From Candidatus Eiseniibacteriota bacterium (GTDB lineage: Bacteria; Eisenbacteria; RBG-16-71-46; CAIMUX01; VGJL01): a stretch of DNA of 5,717 nt. Each line of letters opens with the position of its first letter. Within the stretch, counting starts at the first letter, position 1. Shown here piece by piece: positions 1 through 5,717 of this stretch. The notes beneath the pieces were generated by a model. That model worked only from the letters and a program-made list of their open reading frames with translations. It searched no databases and had not been told where the DNA came from. The DNA is taken from NCBI GenBank assembly GCA_014729455.1, contig WJJW01000491.1, positions 1 to 5,717 of the forward strand, in the 5' to 3' direction. Position numbers and translations under genes: made by a program.

Positions 1-1
1 G

Positions 2-904
2 GTCCGCGACGCGCCACCGCCCCCCGCGGAGACGGAGTCGAGCGCGGACGATCCCGCCTGGACGGCGGTCGAGGCGGCGTGGGAAGAGGAGAGGTGGCCG
101 GAGGTCCGCGAGCTCTGTCTCGAGATGCTCGAGCAGGACCCCGATCGGGTCGAGGCGGCGGAGAAACTGGTTGCCGTGTCGCGCCGCCTTGGCGATACAC
201 TGGCCACGGTCCGTCATTTGAGCTTCCTGGGGGATCTGCGCATCGCGCAAGAGGATCTCGAGGGGGCGCTGGCCTGCTTCCTGGAGGTGCTGGAGCTCGA
301 TCCCCAGGACGTCACCGCGCGGCGGCGCCTGGCGCGGTTCCGGGAGATGAACGTCCCGGGGGCCGATCGGATTCCGGAGGAGTGCCGCAGCTCGATCCAG
401 GGAGTGATCGAAACGAACGGGGCGACGGTCGCGGTCCGCGAATCGGGAGGGGTGGAAACCGAGGAATGGATCGACCTGACCACCCTCCTGCAGGAGTTCC
501 GCGACGGGGTGCGGGAGAAGGTCGCGCCGAACGATTACGGCGGCCACTACGATCTCGGACTGAGCCACATGGAGATGGGGTTGTTCGAGGAGGCCCTCGA
601 GGAGTTCGACGCCGTCCTGATCTCGCCGGGCCTTCCCGCCCAAACCGAGATGAAGACGCGGGAGATGCGCGGGACCTGCCTGCGCCGCCTGGAGCGGCAT
701 CGCGAGGCGATCCACGAGTATCGCGCCGCCCTCGATGTGCCGGATCGGCCCGAGGAGGAACGGGGCGCGGTCCGCTACCAGCTCGCCTGCGTCCTCGAAG
801 CGGCCGGGGAGACGGAGGAGTCGCGCGCCCTGTTCCGGGACCTGGGCCGGGGGGCTTCGGCCGGCGGCGGGAACGACGGCTCGGGGGAATCTCCGGACCA
901 CTAG
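2..904 (+). CDS. TPR-repeat protein, FimV-like C-terminal part (5' partial)
   Basis: Open from the first base with no start visible, so the gene begins upstream; 300 residues are seen, ending at TAG 902-904. A Pro/Glu-rich linker (residues about 5-17) precedes helical repeats with TPR character: about 18-46, 70-103 (ending LACFLEVLELDP), 182-212 (HYDLGLSHMEMGLFEEALEEF), 221-248 (LRRLERHREAIHEYRAAL) and 256-285. The alternation of small, Tyr/Leu and Pro positions is typical of TPRs. The segment FRDGVREKVAPNDYGGHYDLG resembles the FimV/PilF-like TPR style often found beside type IV pilus and gliding genes. No membrane segment, signal or catalytic motif is seen in this part. TPR proteins scaffold protein complexes; given pilB and comEA downstream, a scaffold for pilus or DNA-uptake assembly is inferred. 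Family call is secure, role is not. Confidence 0.85.
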   Translation, partial: VRDAPPPPAETESSADDPAWTAVEAAWEEERWPEVRELCLEMLEQDPDRVEAAEKLVAVSRRLGDTLATVRHLSFLGDLRIAQEDLEGALACFLEVLELDPQDVTARRRLARFREMNVPGADRIPEECRSSIQGVIETNGATVAVRESGGVETEEWIDLTTLLQEFRDGVREKVAPNDYGGHYDLGLSHMEMGLFEEALEEFDAVLISPGLPAQTEMKTREMRGTCLRRLERHREAIHEYRAALDVPDRPEEERGAVRYQLACVLEAAGETEESRALFRDLGRGASAGGGNDGSGESPDH

Positions 905-2886
905 CCCGTCCTCTCCTCCTCGCCACCCTCGCGCTCTTGCTGGGCACCGCTCCCGGCCTCGGGTCCGGGAACGGCCGGGCGGAGCCGGATGCCGGAAGCC
1001 GGTCCGGTCCAAACCGACCCGGGGCGCGGTTCCCCCCCGACAGTCTGCTCGCCGACACGCTCACGGCCGGTCCCGCTGGCCGGGACACGCTCTCCGTCGA
1101 CTCGCTGCGCGTCGCGCGGCGGTTCCGTCCGGTCGATCGGCTGGTCTCCGGCTCGCTCCCCCCGCCGGGACGGGAGATCGCACGGGCGGAGCTGCGCCGG
1201 TCGGCGACGCAGGAGGGACGGGACGCCGTGGCGGACGCACTCGACCTCGTCGTTCTCCGCCCCGGAGCTCCGCAGCGCCCGGCGCCGCTGTCGCTGGGGG
1301 TCCCCGGACGGGACGTTCCGGAGCTGCGGGTGGACGGGATTCCGGTCGTTTCGTCCCGATGGCCCGAGACGGCGCTCTCGCCGCTGCCGCTCCTCGCCAT
1401 CGAGAGCGCGCAGGTGCGCCGGTACACGCCGATCGCAGGACCGCTGTCTTCGACCGGCGGATCCCGGCTCGACCTGACGCTGCTTCCTCCCGTGGACGGC
1501 GAGGCGCGCAGCGCGATCCGGTTGACGCAGGGGCAATACGCGACCTACACGGACGAGGCCGTGCTGCGGCGTCCGCTGGGGCCGGTGCTGTTCCGCGGCT
1601 ACTACGGCGACTCGAAGAGCGACGGGCGGTTGCTGTGGGGGGCGCAGGAGGGACAGACGATCGGGCTGCGCGCCGGGCATCGGATGGCGGGTGGTTGGGC
1701 GACGTGGGGCTACGACGATGCGTCCTATCGCTCCCGGCTGCTCACGACGAAGCGCGCGCTGTGGGACCGGGCGCTCGGGTCCCTCCGCTGGACCGAGGAT
1801 GACACGGTCGGCACCGCCGTCGAGGGGACGCTCTACGGGAGGTCCGACCGGGGCCGCTGGGAGACGGCCGGCGGTCTCACCGAGCGGCGCGGAAGAGCGG
1901 TCGGGCTTCGGGTTCTGGCCGAGCGGCCCGCGACCGCGGGGGCGTGGTCGACGATCCTGGAGATCGAGGGGACCCGGACGCGCGTGAAGGAGCCCGGCGC
2001 AAGGGAGCGCCTGCTCGAGGATCTCGCGATCGGTCTGGCCGCCGGAGGCGTCCACGGGGGGACCGGATGGACCGTGCGCGCCTCGGCCGGCGCGGTCCGT
2101 CTCGCCCCTCTCGATCTCTCGCCGGTCTTCGCCGTGGAGGGGGAGATCGACGCCCCCGGACTGCCGCGGGTCCTGCTGCACGCCAGCCGCGCGGTGCGGC
2201 ACCGGTCGCTGCCCCGAGTGCCGACCGACGGAGCCGCCTGGGTCCTGCAGGGGATCGGGCTGGCCTCGGAAGGCGACGAGGGTCCGCCCGAAGCGCTCTG
2301 GCGCGGCGCGATCGAGGTCGCCAACCGCCGGGCGGCGGGCGGCTCCGAGATCCGGATCGGAATGGACCTGCTGCTCGATCGGGACGGCCTGGATCCGAAC
2401 CTCGCGGATCTCGCGCTCCTGGGGATCGGGCAGCAGGACGCGATCCCGGCCGACCGGCTCCGTTCCGACGCTTGGTTCGTCTCCCCCTGGGTTCGCGCCG
2501 ACGCGCGGCTTCCGCTGAACCTCCACCTGCGGGCCGGCGCCTTCGCCACGGCCGCCGAAGAGGGAACGGAGAGCCATCTCGGCCTGCCCGCTCTTCGCTG
2601 GGAGGGGCGGTTCGGATGGCGGGCGCGGCTGTTCCGCGACGACCTGGATCTCGAGTTGCGCGTCAAGGGATCGGGACGCACGGAGGTCGCCACGCCCTAC
2701 GGCACGCTTCCCGCTCTGGGGCTCCTCGACGGCGAGATCCACGCCCGCGTGGGATCGGCCGATCTGTTCCTCGTCATGGCCAACCTCACCAACGTCGAGC
2801 AACGCTCGATGAGCTACGACGGGGGGTTCATGATCCTGCCGCTGCGGCACTACCGCGCCGGGATCACCTGGGTCTTCCTGGATTGA
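889..2886 (+). CDS. TonB-dependent-receptor-like outer-membrane beta-barrel protein (start uncertain)
   Basis: The frame carries a signal-peptide-like leader (LARPLLLATLALLLGTAPG, about 904-960), then a Pro/Ser/Asp-rich linker. A plug-like domain follows (about 1174-1495): EGRDAVADAL, then VPELRVDGIPV, then LLAIESAQVRRYTPIAGPLS and GGSRLDLTL, matching in order the plug signature of TonB-dependent receptors. The rest alternates polar and hydrophobic residues as barrel strands do, and ends NLTNVEQ...RHYRAGITWVFLD, like the last strands of that family. About 665 aa, within the family range. No clear TonB box; DTLSVDS in the linker is only a loose resemblance. The 5' end is unresolved: no ATG, GTG or TTG lies in frame between an ATG near 466, deep inside the TPR gene, and TTG 937, which would destroy the leader. 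The start given (ATC 889, next to GGGGGA 883-888) is a placeholder for where the leader begins. Substrate unknown; its place before comEA/pilB suggests an outer-membrane part of that machinery. Confidence 0.75.
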   Translation: MSGPLARPLLLATLALLLGTAPGLGSGNGRAEPDAGSRSGPNRPGARFPPDSLLADTLTAGPAGRDTLSVDSLRVARRFRPVDRLVSGSLPPPGREIARAELRRSATQEGRDAVADALDLVVLRPGAPQRPAPLSLGVPGRDVPELRVDGIPVVSSRWPETALSPLPLLAIESAQVRRYTPIAGPLSSTGGSRLDLTLLPPVDGEARSAIRLTQGQYATYTDEAVLRRPLGPVLFRGYYGDSKSDGRLLWGAQEGQTIGLRAGHRMAGGWATWGYDDASYRSRLLTTKRALWDRALGSLRWTEDDTVGTAVEGTLYGRSDRGRWETAGGLTERRGRAVGLRVLAERPATAGAWSTILEIEGTRTRVKEPGARERLLEDLAIGLAAGGVHGGTGWTVRASAGAVRLAPLDLSPVFAVEGEIDAPGLPRVLLHASRAVRHRSLPRVPTDGAAWVLQGIGLASEGDEGPPEALWRGAIEVANRRAAGGSEIRIGMDLLLDRDGLDPNLADLALLGIGQQDAIPADRLRSDAWFVSPWVRADARLPLNLHLRAGAFATAAEEGTESHLGLPALRWEGRFGWRARLFRDDLDLELRVKGSGRTEVATPYGTLPALGLLDGEIHARVGSADLFLVMANLTNVEQRSMSYDGGFMILPLRHYRAGITWVFLD

Positions 2887-2904
2887 CCGTCGGCCTCCCG
2901 ACGG
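2887..2904 (+). promoter_or_regulatory. Perfect 7-bp hairpin between barrel gene stop and comEA ribosome-binding site
   Basis: CCGTCGG (2887-2893) and CCGACGG (2898-2904) are perfectly complementary around a 4-nt loop. The stem begins on the base after the TGA of the barrel gene, and its last two G residues open the seven-G run (2903-2909) that serves as Shine-Dalgarno for the GTG at 2914. No T-run follows, so it is not a standard intrinsic terminator. It could tune comEA translation or protect an mRNA 3' end. GC-rich sequence makes short hairpins common, so function is unproven. Confidence 0.4.
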
Positions 2905-2913
2905 GGGGGCGAC

Positions 2914-3465
2914 GTGCTGTTCACACCGGACGAACGCAAGGCCTTGCTGGTGATCGGAGCCTTGCTCCTCCTCGGTCTCTCGGTGCGTCTGTTCGGGCCG
3001 GATCCGGAGTCCGGGACCGGTCCGGGCGATTCGCTGCTCGTCGTGCTCGCCGCGCGCGCCGACTCCGTCGGCTTCCAGCCCGCCCCTCCGGGACTGCTCG
3101 ACGAAGGTCTGTTGAGGATCAACGCGGCGACGGCCGATGAATTGGCGACGCTCCCGGGGATCGGACCGGTCCTCGGGGGACGGATCGTGGCCGAACGAAC
3201 CGCGGGGGGACCGTTTACCGGACCGGCCGACCTGGAACGGGTGTCCGGGATCGGACCGGTACGCGCCTCCCGGCTGGCGCCGTTGCTGTCGTTTCGACCG
3301 CCCCGGGGAGGGGCGGAAGGGGATTCCACCGAATGCGTGCAAAACGCAACGCGCGAGGCAGCCGTCTCCGGCGCTCCTCCGGGAGCGCTGCTTGAAGCCG
3401 GACGTGGGGCAGAAGCTCGTCGACGCGGGGCTCGTCCCGGACGAAGCCCTCCGTCAGGCCCGTGA
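2914..3465 (+). CDS. comEA: ComEA-like membrane-anchored helix-hairpin-helix DNA-binding protein
   Basis: GTG start after a G-run Shine-Dalgarno (2903-2909). Residues about 9-26 (KALLVIGALLLLGLSVRLF) form one membrane anchor, so the rest should lie in the periplasm. A short linker leads to the ComEA HhH domain from residue 69: INAATADELATLPGIGPVLG, then a second hairpin VSGIGPVRASRLAPLLSF (110-127). The paired GIGP turns contact the DNA backbone in this family, and ComEA acts as the periplasmic DNA receptor in transformation. There is no SLBB domain, as in short Gram-negative ComEA forms. The domain ends near residue 128, but the frame runs on for about 55 Arg/Gly/Pro/Ala-rich residues and overlaps pilB by 74 nt. 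By hand count GC at third positions falls from 103/129 codons to 29/54 in this tail, so the tail may not be selected as protein or may reflect a frameshift. DNA uptake is the likely role; a general HhH DNA-binding role is the alternative. Confidence 0.85.
   Translation: MLFTPDERKALLVIGALLLLGLSVRLFGPDPESGTGPGDSLLVVLAARADSVGFQPAPPGLLDEGLLRINAATADELATLPGIGPVLGGRIVAERTAGGPFTGPADLERVSGIGPVRASRLAPLLSFRPPRGGAEGDSTECVQNATREAAVSGAPPGALLEAGRGAEARRRGARPGRSPPSGP
3157..3260 (+). repeat. Two 14-bp direct repeats encoding the paired GIGP turns of ComEA
   Basis: GGGATCGGACCGGT occurs exactly at 3157-3170 and 3247-3260, 90 bp (30 codons) apart and in the same reading frame. Both copies encode the GIGPV turn of the two helix-hairpin-helix motifs. 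This reflects the internal duplication of the domain and shared codon choice rather than a mobile or regulatory repeat. Confidence 0.7.
3333..3395 (+). CDS. Possible 20-codon leader ORF ending on the pilB start (TTGA overlap)
   Basis: In the third frame, ATG 3333 follows a purine-rich stretch (GGAAGGGGA, 3315-3323) and opens 20 codons, MRAKRNARGSRLRRSSGSAA, with seven basic residues. Its TGA (3393-3395) overlaps the pilB TTG (3392-3394) as TTGA, the arrangement seen at translationally coupled genes. It lies inside the comEA frame, so it is either a coupling leader, the true 3' end of comEA after a frameshift, or chance. No known family. Confidence 0.2.
   Translation: MRAKRNARGSRLRRSSGSAA
3369..3390 (+). 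promoter_or_regulatory. Hairpin sequestering the pilB ribosome-binding site
   Basis: Positions 3369-3377 pair with 3382-3390 over nine base pairs (eight Watson-Crick, one G-U at 3370/3389) around the loop TCCG (3378-3381). In RNA the closing pair and loop are C(UCCG)G, a member of the extra-stable UNCG tetraloop class. The 3' arm holds the pilB Shine-Dalgarno GGGAG (3381-3385), and the stem ends two bases before the TTG start at 3392. Ribosomes reading comEA to its stop at 3465 would pass through and open it, so translational coupling of pilB to comEA is inferred. Confidence 0.5.
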
Positions 3466-5083
3466 AGTCGAACGGACGGACGGCGGGGGCGTCACGACCG
3501 CCCTGGTGAAGCTCGGGGCGATCGAAGAGGAGAAGCTCCTCGAGTTCCTGGGCGCCGAGTTCGGGGTCGCTCCGATCAACCTGGACCAGACCGAGGTCGA
3601 TCCCGGGGTGGTCCGGATGATCCCGCCCGAGGTGGCGAACAAGTTCCAGGTCCTGCCGGTGGCGCGCGTCGGACGTCAGCTCACCGTCGCGATGACCAAC
3701 CCCTCCAACTTCTTCGCGATCGACGACATCAAGTTCATTACCGGCCACGAGGTCCGCGTGCTCGTCGCCACCGAGGGACAGCTCCGGAGGGCGATCGACA
3801 AGTTCTACGAGTCGGCCAGCTCGATGGATGACATCATGCGGACCGTCGAGGAGGACGTGGAGGTCGTCGAAGCCACCGACGACGAGGCGATCGACGCGGC
3901 CACGGCGGGTGCGGACCAGGCCCCGGTCGTCAAGTTCGTCAACGGCGTGATCTCGGAGGCGGTTCGGCGCGGCGCGAGCGACATCCACATCGAGCCGTAC
4001 GAGCGGACCTTGCGGGTCCGGTTCCGGATCGACGGCACCCTCTACGAGATGATGTCCCCGCCGCATCGTCTGCGGGCCGCGATCACCTCGCGCCTGAAGA
4101 TCATGGCGGACCTCGACATCGCCGAGCGTCGCGTTCCGCAGGACGGGAGGATCAAGATCCGGCTGGGGGGAAAGCAGATCGATCTGCGCGTCAGCACCCT
4201 ACCCTGCATCTTCGGCGAGAAGATCGTCATGCGGATCCTGGACAAGTCCAACCTCGCTCTCGACCTGACCAAGCTCGGCTTCGAACCGCGCGCCCTGGAG
4301 GTCTTCTTCCGCGCGATCTCCCTTCCCTACGGGATGGTGCTGGTCACGGGGCCGACGGGATCCGGCAAGACGACGACCTTGTACTCCGCCCTGCAGAAGG
4401 TGAACGTCCCGGGCGTGAACATCATGACTGCCGAGGATCCGGTGGAGTACAACCTCGACGGGATCAATCAGGTGAACATCAACGAAGCGGTCGACCTCAC
4501 CTTCGCTGCGGCGCTGCGCTCCTTCCTTCGCCAGGATCCGAACATCGTCATGGTCGGGGAGATGCGCGACAAGGAGACCGCGTCGATCGCCGTGAAGGCG
4601 GCCCTCACGGGACATCTGGTCTTCTCGACCCTGCACACCAACGATGCCCCCTCGACCCTGACCCGGTTGATCGACATGGGGATCGAGCCGTTCCTGGTCT
4701 CCTCGTCGACGAATCTGATCCTGGCCCAGCGGCTGGTCCGGCGGATCTGCGCGAAGTGCCGGGAGGAGATCGAGCTCGCGCCGGAGACGATGCGGGAGCT
4801 CCAGCTCGACCCCGAGGCCGCCGAAGGAGCCACGTTCTTCACGGGGCGCGGCTGCTACGACTGCAACAACACCGGTTACCGAGGCCGGCAGGGGGTCTAC
4901 GAGGTCATGCCCGTAACCGGTCGGATCCGCGAGCTGATCCTGGAGCGGGCCTCCGCTCGGTCGATCAAGGACACGGCGGTCCGGGAAGGGATGCTGACGC
5001 TGCGGATGGATGCCCTGGAGAAGCTGAAGTCGGGGCGGACGACGGCGGAGGAGGTCCTCAAGGAGACCAGTCCGGACGAGTAG
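3392..5083 (+). CDS. pilB: Type IV pilus assembly ATPase PilB (GspE/PilB family)
   Basis: Hexameric cytoplasmic ATPase that powers pilin polymerisation at the inner membrane. TTG 3392 was chosen because GGGAG lies 6 nt upstream and the product (MKPDVGQKLVDAGLVPDEAL...) begins as family members do; it gives 563 aa, the usual PilB length. An MshEN/T2SSE-N domain covers about residues 5-150. The core holds GASDIHIEPY, Walker A GPTGSGKTT (320-328, Lys326), Asp box AEDPVEY (Glu348), Walker B ending at Glu390 (IVMVGEMRD) and the His box GHLVFSTLHTN (His408, His415). A zinc knuckle is formed by Cys453/456 (CAKC) and Cys488/491 (CYDC). All key residues are present, so it should be active. It overlaps the comEA frame by 74 nt and is likely co-translated with it. 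A GspE of a type II secretion system is the alternative; the comEA neighbour favours pilus/competence. pilC and pilT do not follow. Confidence 0.95.
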   Translation: MKPDVGQKLVDAGLVPDEALRQAREVERTDGGGVTTALVKLGAIEEEKLLEFLGAEFGVAPINLDQTEVDPGVVRMIPPEVANKFQVLPVARVGRQLTVAMTNPSNFFAIDDIKFITGHEVRVLVATEGQLRRAIDKFYESASSMDDIMRTVEEDVEVVEATDDEAIDAATAGADQAPVVKFVNGVISEAVRRGASDIHIEPYERTLRVRFRIDGTLYEMMSPPHRLRAAITSRLKIMADLDIAERRVPQDGRIKIRLGGKQIDLRVSTLPCIFGEKIVMRILDKSNLALDLTKLGFEPRALEVFFRAISLPYGMVLVTGPTGSGKTTTLYSALQKVNVPGVNIMTAEDPVEYNLDGINQVNINEAVDLTFAAALRSFLRQDPNIVMVGEMRDKETASIAVKAALTGHLVFSTLHTNDAPSTLTRLIDMGIEPFLVSSSTNLILAQRLVRRICAKCREEIELAPETMRELQLDPEAAEGATFFTGRGCYDCNNTGYRGRQGVYEVMPVTGRIRELILERASARSIKDTAVREGMLTLRMDALEKLKSGRTTAEEVLKETSPDE

Positions 5084-5233
5084 GTTGTGTTCGGAGAATT
5101 GCATCCGTGCTCGCCGAACCTGATGCCCTGCAACGAGTCCGCCGGTTCCCTCTCCCCTGGATATTCCTAGAACGCGAAACCTCCGTAGGGGTTAGACTTG
5201 CTCGCGGATCAGATGCAATCTTCGAAACACAAC
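5084..5233. repeat. 150-bp segment bounded by 22-bp imperfect inverted repeats
   Basis: The left arm 5084-5105 and right arm 5212-5233 are complementary at 18 of 22 positions. Each is built as 8 perfect bases, 6 mostly unmatched, 8 perfect: GTTGTGTT with AACACAAC, and ATTGCATC with GATGCAAT. As RNA one more position forms a G-U pair. The left arm starts on the base after the pilB stop; the right arm ends 16 nt before the next ATG, leaving its Shine-Dalgarno free. By hand count 83 of 150 bases are G or C, well below the flanking genes. It carries no ORF of note and no obvious target-site duplication. It could be a small MITE-like element, a closing stem for a structured leader RNA, or two distant operator sites. 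Confidence 0.5.
5089..5119 (+). terminator. Weak stem-loop after pilB
   Basis: GTTCGG (5089-5094) pairs exactly with CCGAAC (5114-5119) across a 19-nt loop that itself contains a GCA/TGC mini-hairpin (5101-5110). It lies 5 nt past the pilB stop, where an operon terminator would be expected, but no T-run follows and the stem is short. It competes with the larger 5084/5233 inverted repeat for the same bases. Confidence 0.2.
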
Positions 5234-5240
5234 ACCAAGC

Positions 5241-5245
5241 GAGGA
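5241..5245 (+). promoter_or_regulatory. Ribosome-binding site of the aminotransferase gene
   Basis: GAGGA sits 4 nt before ATG 5250, slightly close but usable, and supports that start over the in-frame GTG 5256 and ATG 5262. It lies just outside the right arm of the inverted repeat, so folding of that repeat would not bury it. Confidence 0.5.
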
Positions 5246-5249
5246 CCCG

Positions 5250-5717
5250 ATGCGCGTGGGGATGCTCGACACCAGAGCCCAGTTCCAGGAGATCCGGACC
5301 GAGATGCTCGAAGCGGCCGAAAGGGTGCTGGCCTCCGGACAGTGGATCGGGGGGGAGGAACTCTCCGAGCTCGAACGGGAGCTCGCGGAGCGGATCGGCG
5401 CACGCCACGCGATCGGCGTCGCTTCGGGGACCGATGCGCTGATCCTCTCCCTCAAGGCGCTGGGGGTCGGTCCGGGAGTCGACGTCGTCGTGCCGACGTT
5501 CACCTTCTTCGCAACCGCCGGGGCGGTTGTCAACGCGGGGGGGCGTCCGATCTTCGCCGACGTCGAGCCGGCGACGCTCTGTCTCGATCCCGCTTCCTTC
5601 GATTCGGTCCGGACGACCCGGACGCGCGTCGTGATCCCGGTCCACCTGTACGGGCAGTGCGCCGACATGCCGCGGATCCGGGAGATCGGCGCGCGGAGCG
5701 GAATCGCGGTCCTGGAA
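5250..5717 (+). CDS. DegT/DnrJ/EryC1/StrS-family sugar aminotransferase (3' partial)
   Basis: PLP-dependent enzyme family that transfers an amino group, usually from glutamate, to a keto nucleotide-sugar for O-antigen, glycan or S-layer sugars. The 156 visible residues begin MRVGMLDTRAQFQEIR, as family members do. They show SGQWIGG (29-35), the PLP-phosphate loop SGTDAL (59-64), the ring-stacking segment PTFTFFATAG (82-91), then DVEPATLCLDP and IPVHLYGQCADM (129-140). The fold-type-I Asp and the Schiff-base Lys lie beyond the window. It resembles the WbpE/QdtB/FdtB branch, but the substrate cannot be told from this part. One oddity: the usual GDEV before the PTFTF segment reads GVDV (76-79). 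It is separated from pilB by 166 bp and is probably the first gene of another unit. Confidence 0.9.
   Translation, partial: MRVGMLDTRAQFQEIRTEMLEAAERVLASGQWIGGEELSELERELAERIGARHAIGVASGTDALILSLKALGVGPGVDVVVPTFTFFATAGAVVNAGGRPIFADVEPATLCLDPASFDSVRTTRTRVVIPVHLYGQCADMPRIREIGARSGIAVLE

Noticed and set aside
79..888. GTG 79 as the start of the barrel protein, giving a 935-residue product
   Set aside because: It would cover almost the whole TPR gene in another frame. The translation there is Arg/Gly/Pro-rich shadow sequence without domains, and the signal peptide would become internal.
901..3342. Long reverse-strand open frame (813 codons) opposite the barrel and comEA genes
   Set aside because: Product is Arg/Gly/Pro/Gln-rich without motifs. 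Long antisense frames are expected opposite GC-rich genes, and the + strand genes have clear family matches.
3137..3391. Upstream extension of the pilB frame to ATG 3137
   Set aside because: It lies inside the comEA HhH domain in another frame and encodes low-complexity Arg/Pro-rich sequence. TTG 3392 has a good Shine-Dalgarno and matches the family N-terminus.
3215..5104. Reverse-strand open frames opposite pilB (283 and 301 codons)
   Set aside because: Shadows of a strongly conserved ATPase gene; no motifs in their translations.
5140..5249. A sigma-70 promoter for the aminotransferase (TATTCCTAGAAC near 5162-5173, TTAGACT 5192-5198)
   Set aside because: No -35 hexamer at a sensible spacing for either candidate, so no promoter is called even though one is expected in this gap.
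1..5717. tRNA, rRNA, CRISPR array, insertion sequence or integrase
   Set aside because: No regularly spaced direct repeats, no transposase or integrase motifs, and no tRNA-like cloverleaf noticed on either strand by eye.

Overview
The window is very GC-rich, with C or G at most third codon positions. It is densely coded on the + strand only. Gram-negative envelope features (an outer-membrane barrel with a signal peptide, type IV pilus/competence parts, a nucleotide-sugar aminotransferase) point to a diderm bacterium. The FimV-like TPR style and the high GC suggest an uncultured lineage such as Candidatus Eisenbacteria, another FCB-like group, or a deltaproteobacterial/myxobacterial relative. 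This is a low-confidence inference from protein style only.

Layout. (1) Positions 2-904: the C-terminal 300 residues of a TPR protein whose start lies upstream. (2) About 889-2886: a secreted TonB-receptor-like outer-membrane protein with plug and beta-barrel, whose start codon cannot be found. (3) 2914-3465: a ComEA-type membrane-anchored helix-hairpin-helix DNA-binding protein. (4) 3392-5083: PilB/GspE-type pilus assembly ATPase, complete at 563 aa from a TTG start and overlapping the comEA frame by 74 nt. (5) 5084-5249: a 166-bp intergenic region of clearly lower GC, most of it bracketed by a 22-bp imperfect inverted repeat. (6) 5250-5717: the first 156 residues of a DegT/DnrJ/EryC1/StrS aminotransferase, cut by the window end.

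Genes 1-4 are tightly packed (junction near 900, a 27-nt gap, a 74-nt overlap) and read as one operon for a surface apparatus. PilB powers pilus extension or pseudopilus assembly, ComEA would bind incoming DNA in the periplasm, the TPR protein could be a scaffold, and the barrel supplies an outer-membrane component of unknown role. The aminotransferase after the gap probably starts a separate sugar/polysaccharide unit.

No complete novel system is visible. The points most worth a second look are: the 150-bp inverted-repeat-bounded segment between pilB and the aminotransferase; a stable hairpin with a C(UCCG)G loop that buries the pilB ribosome-binding site and is crossed by comEA translation; a comEA tail that does not look protein-selected; and the missing start codon of the barrel gene.
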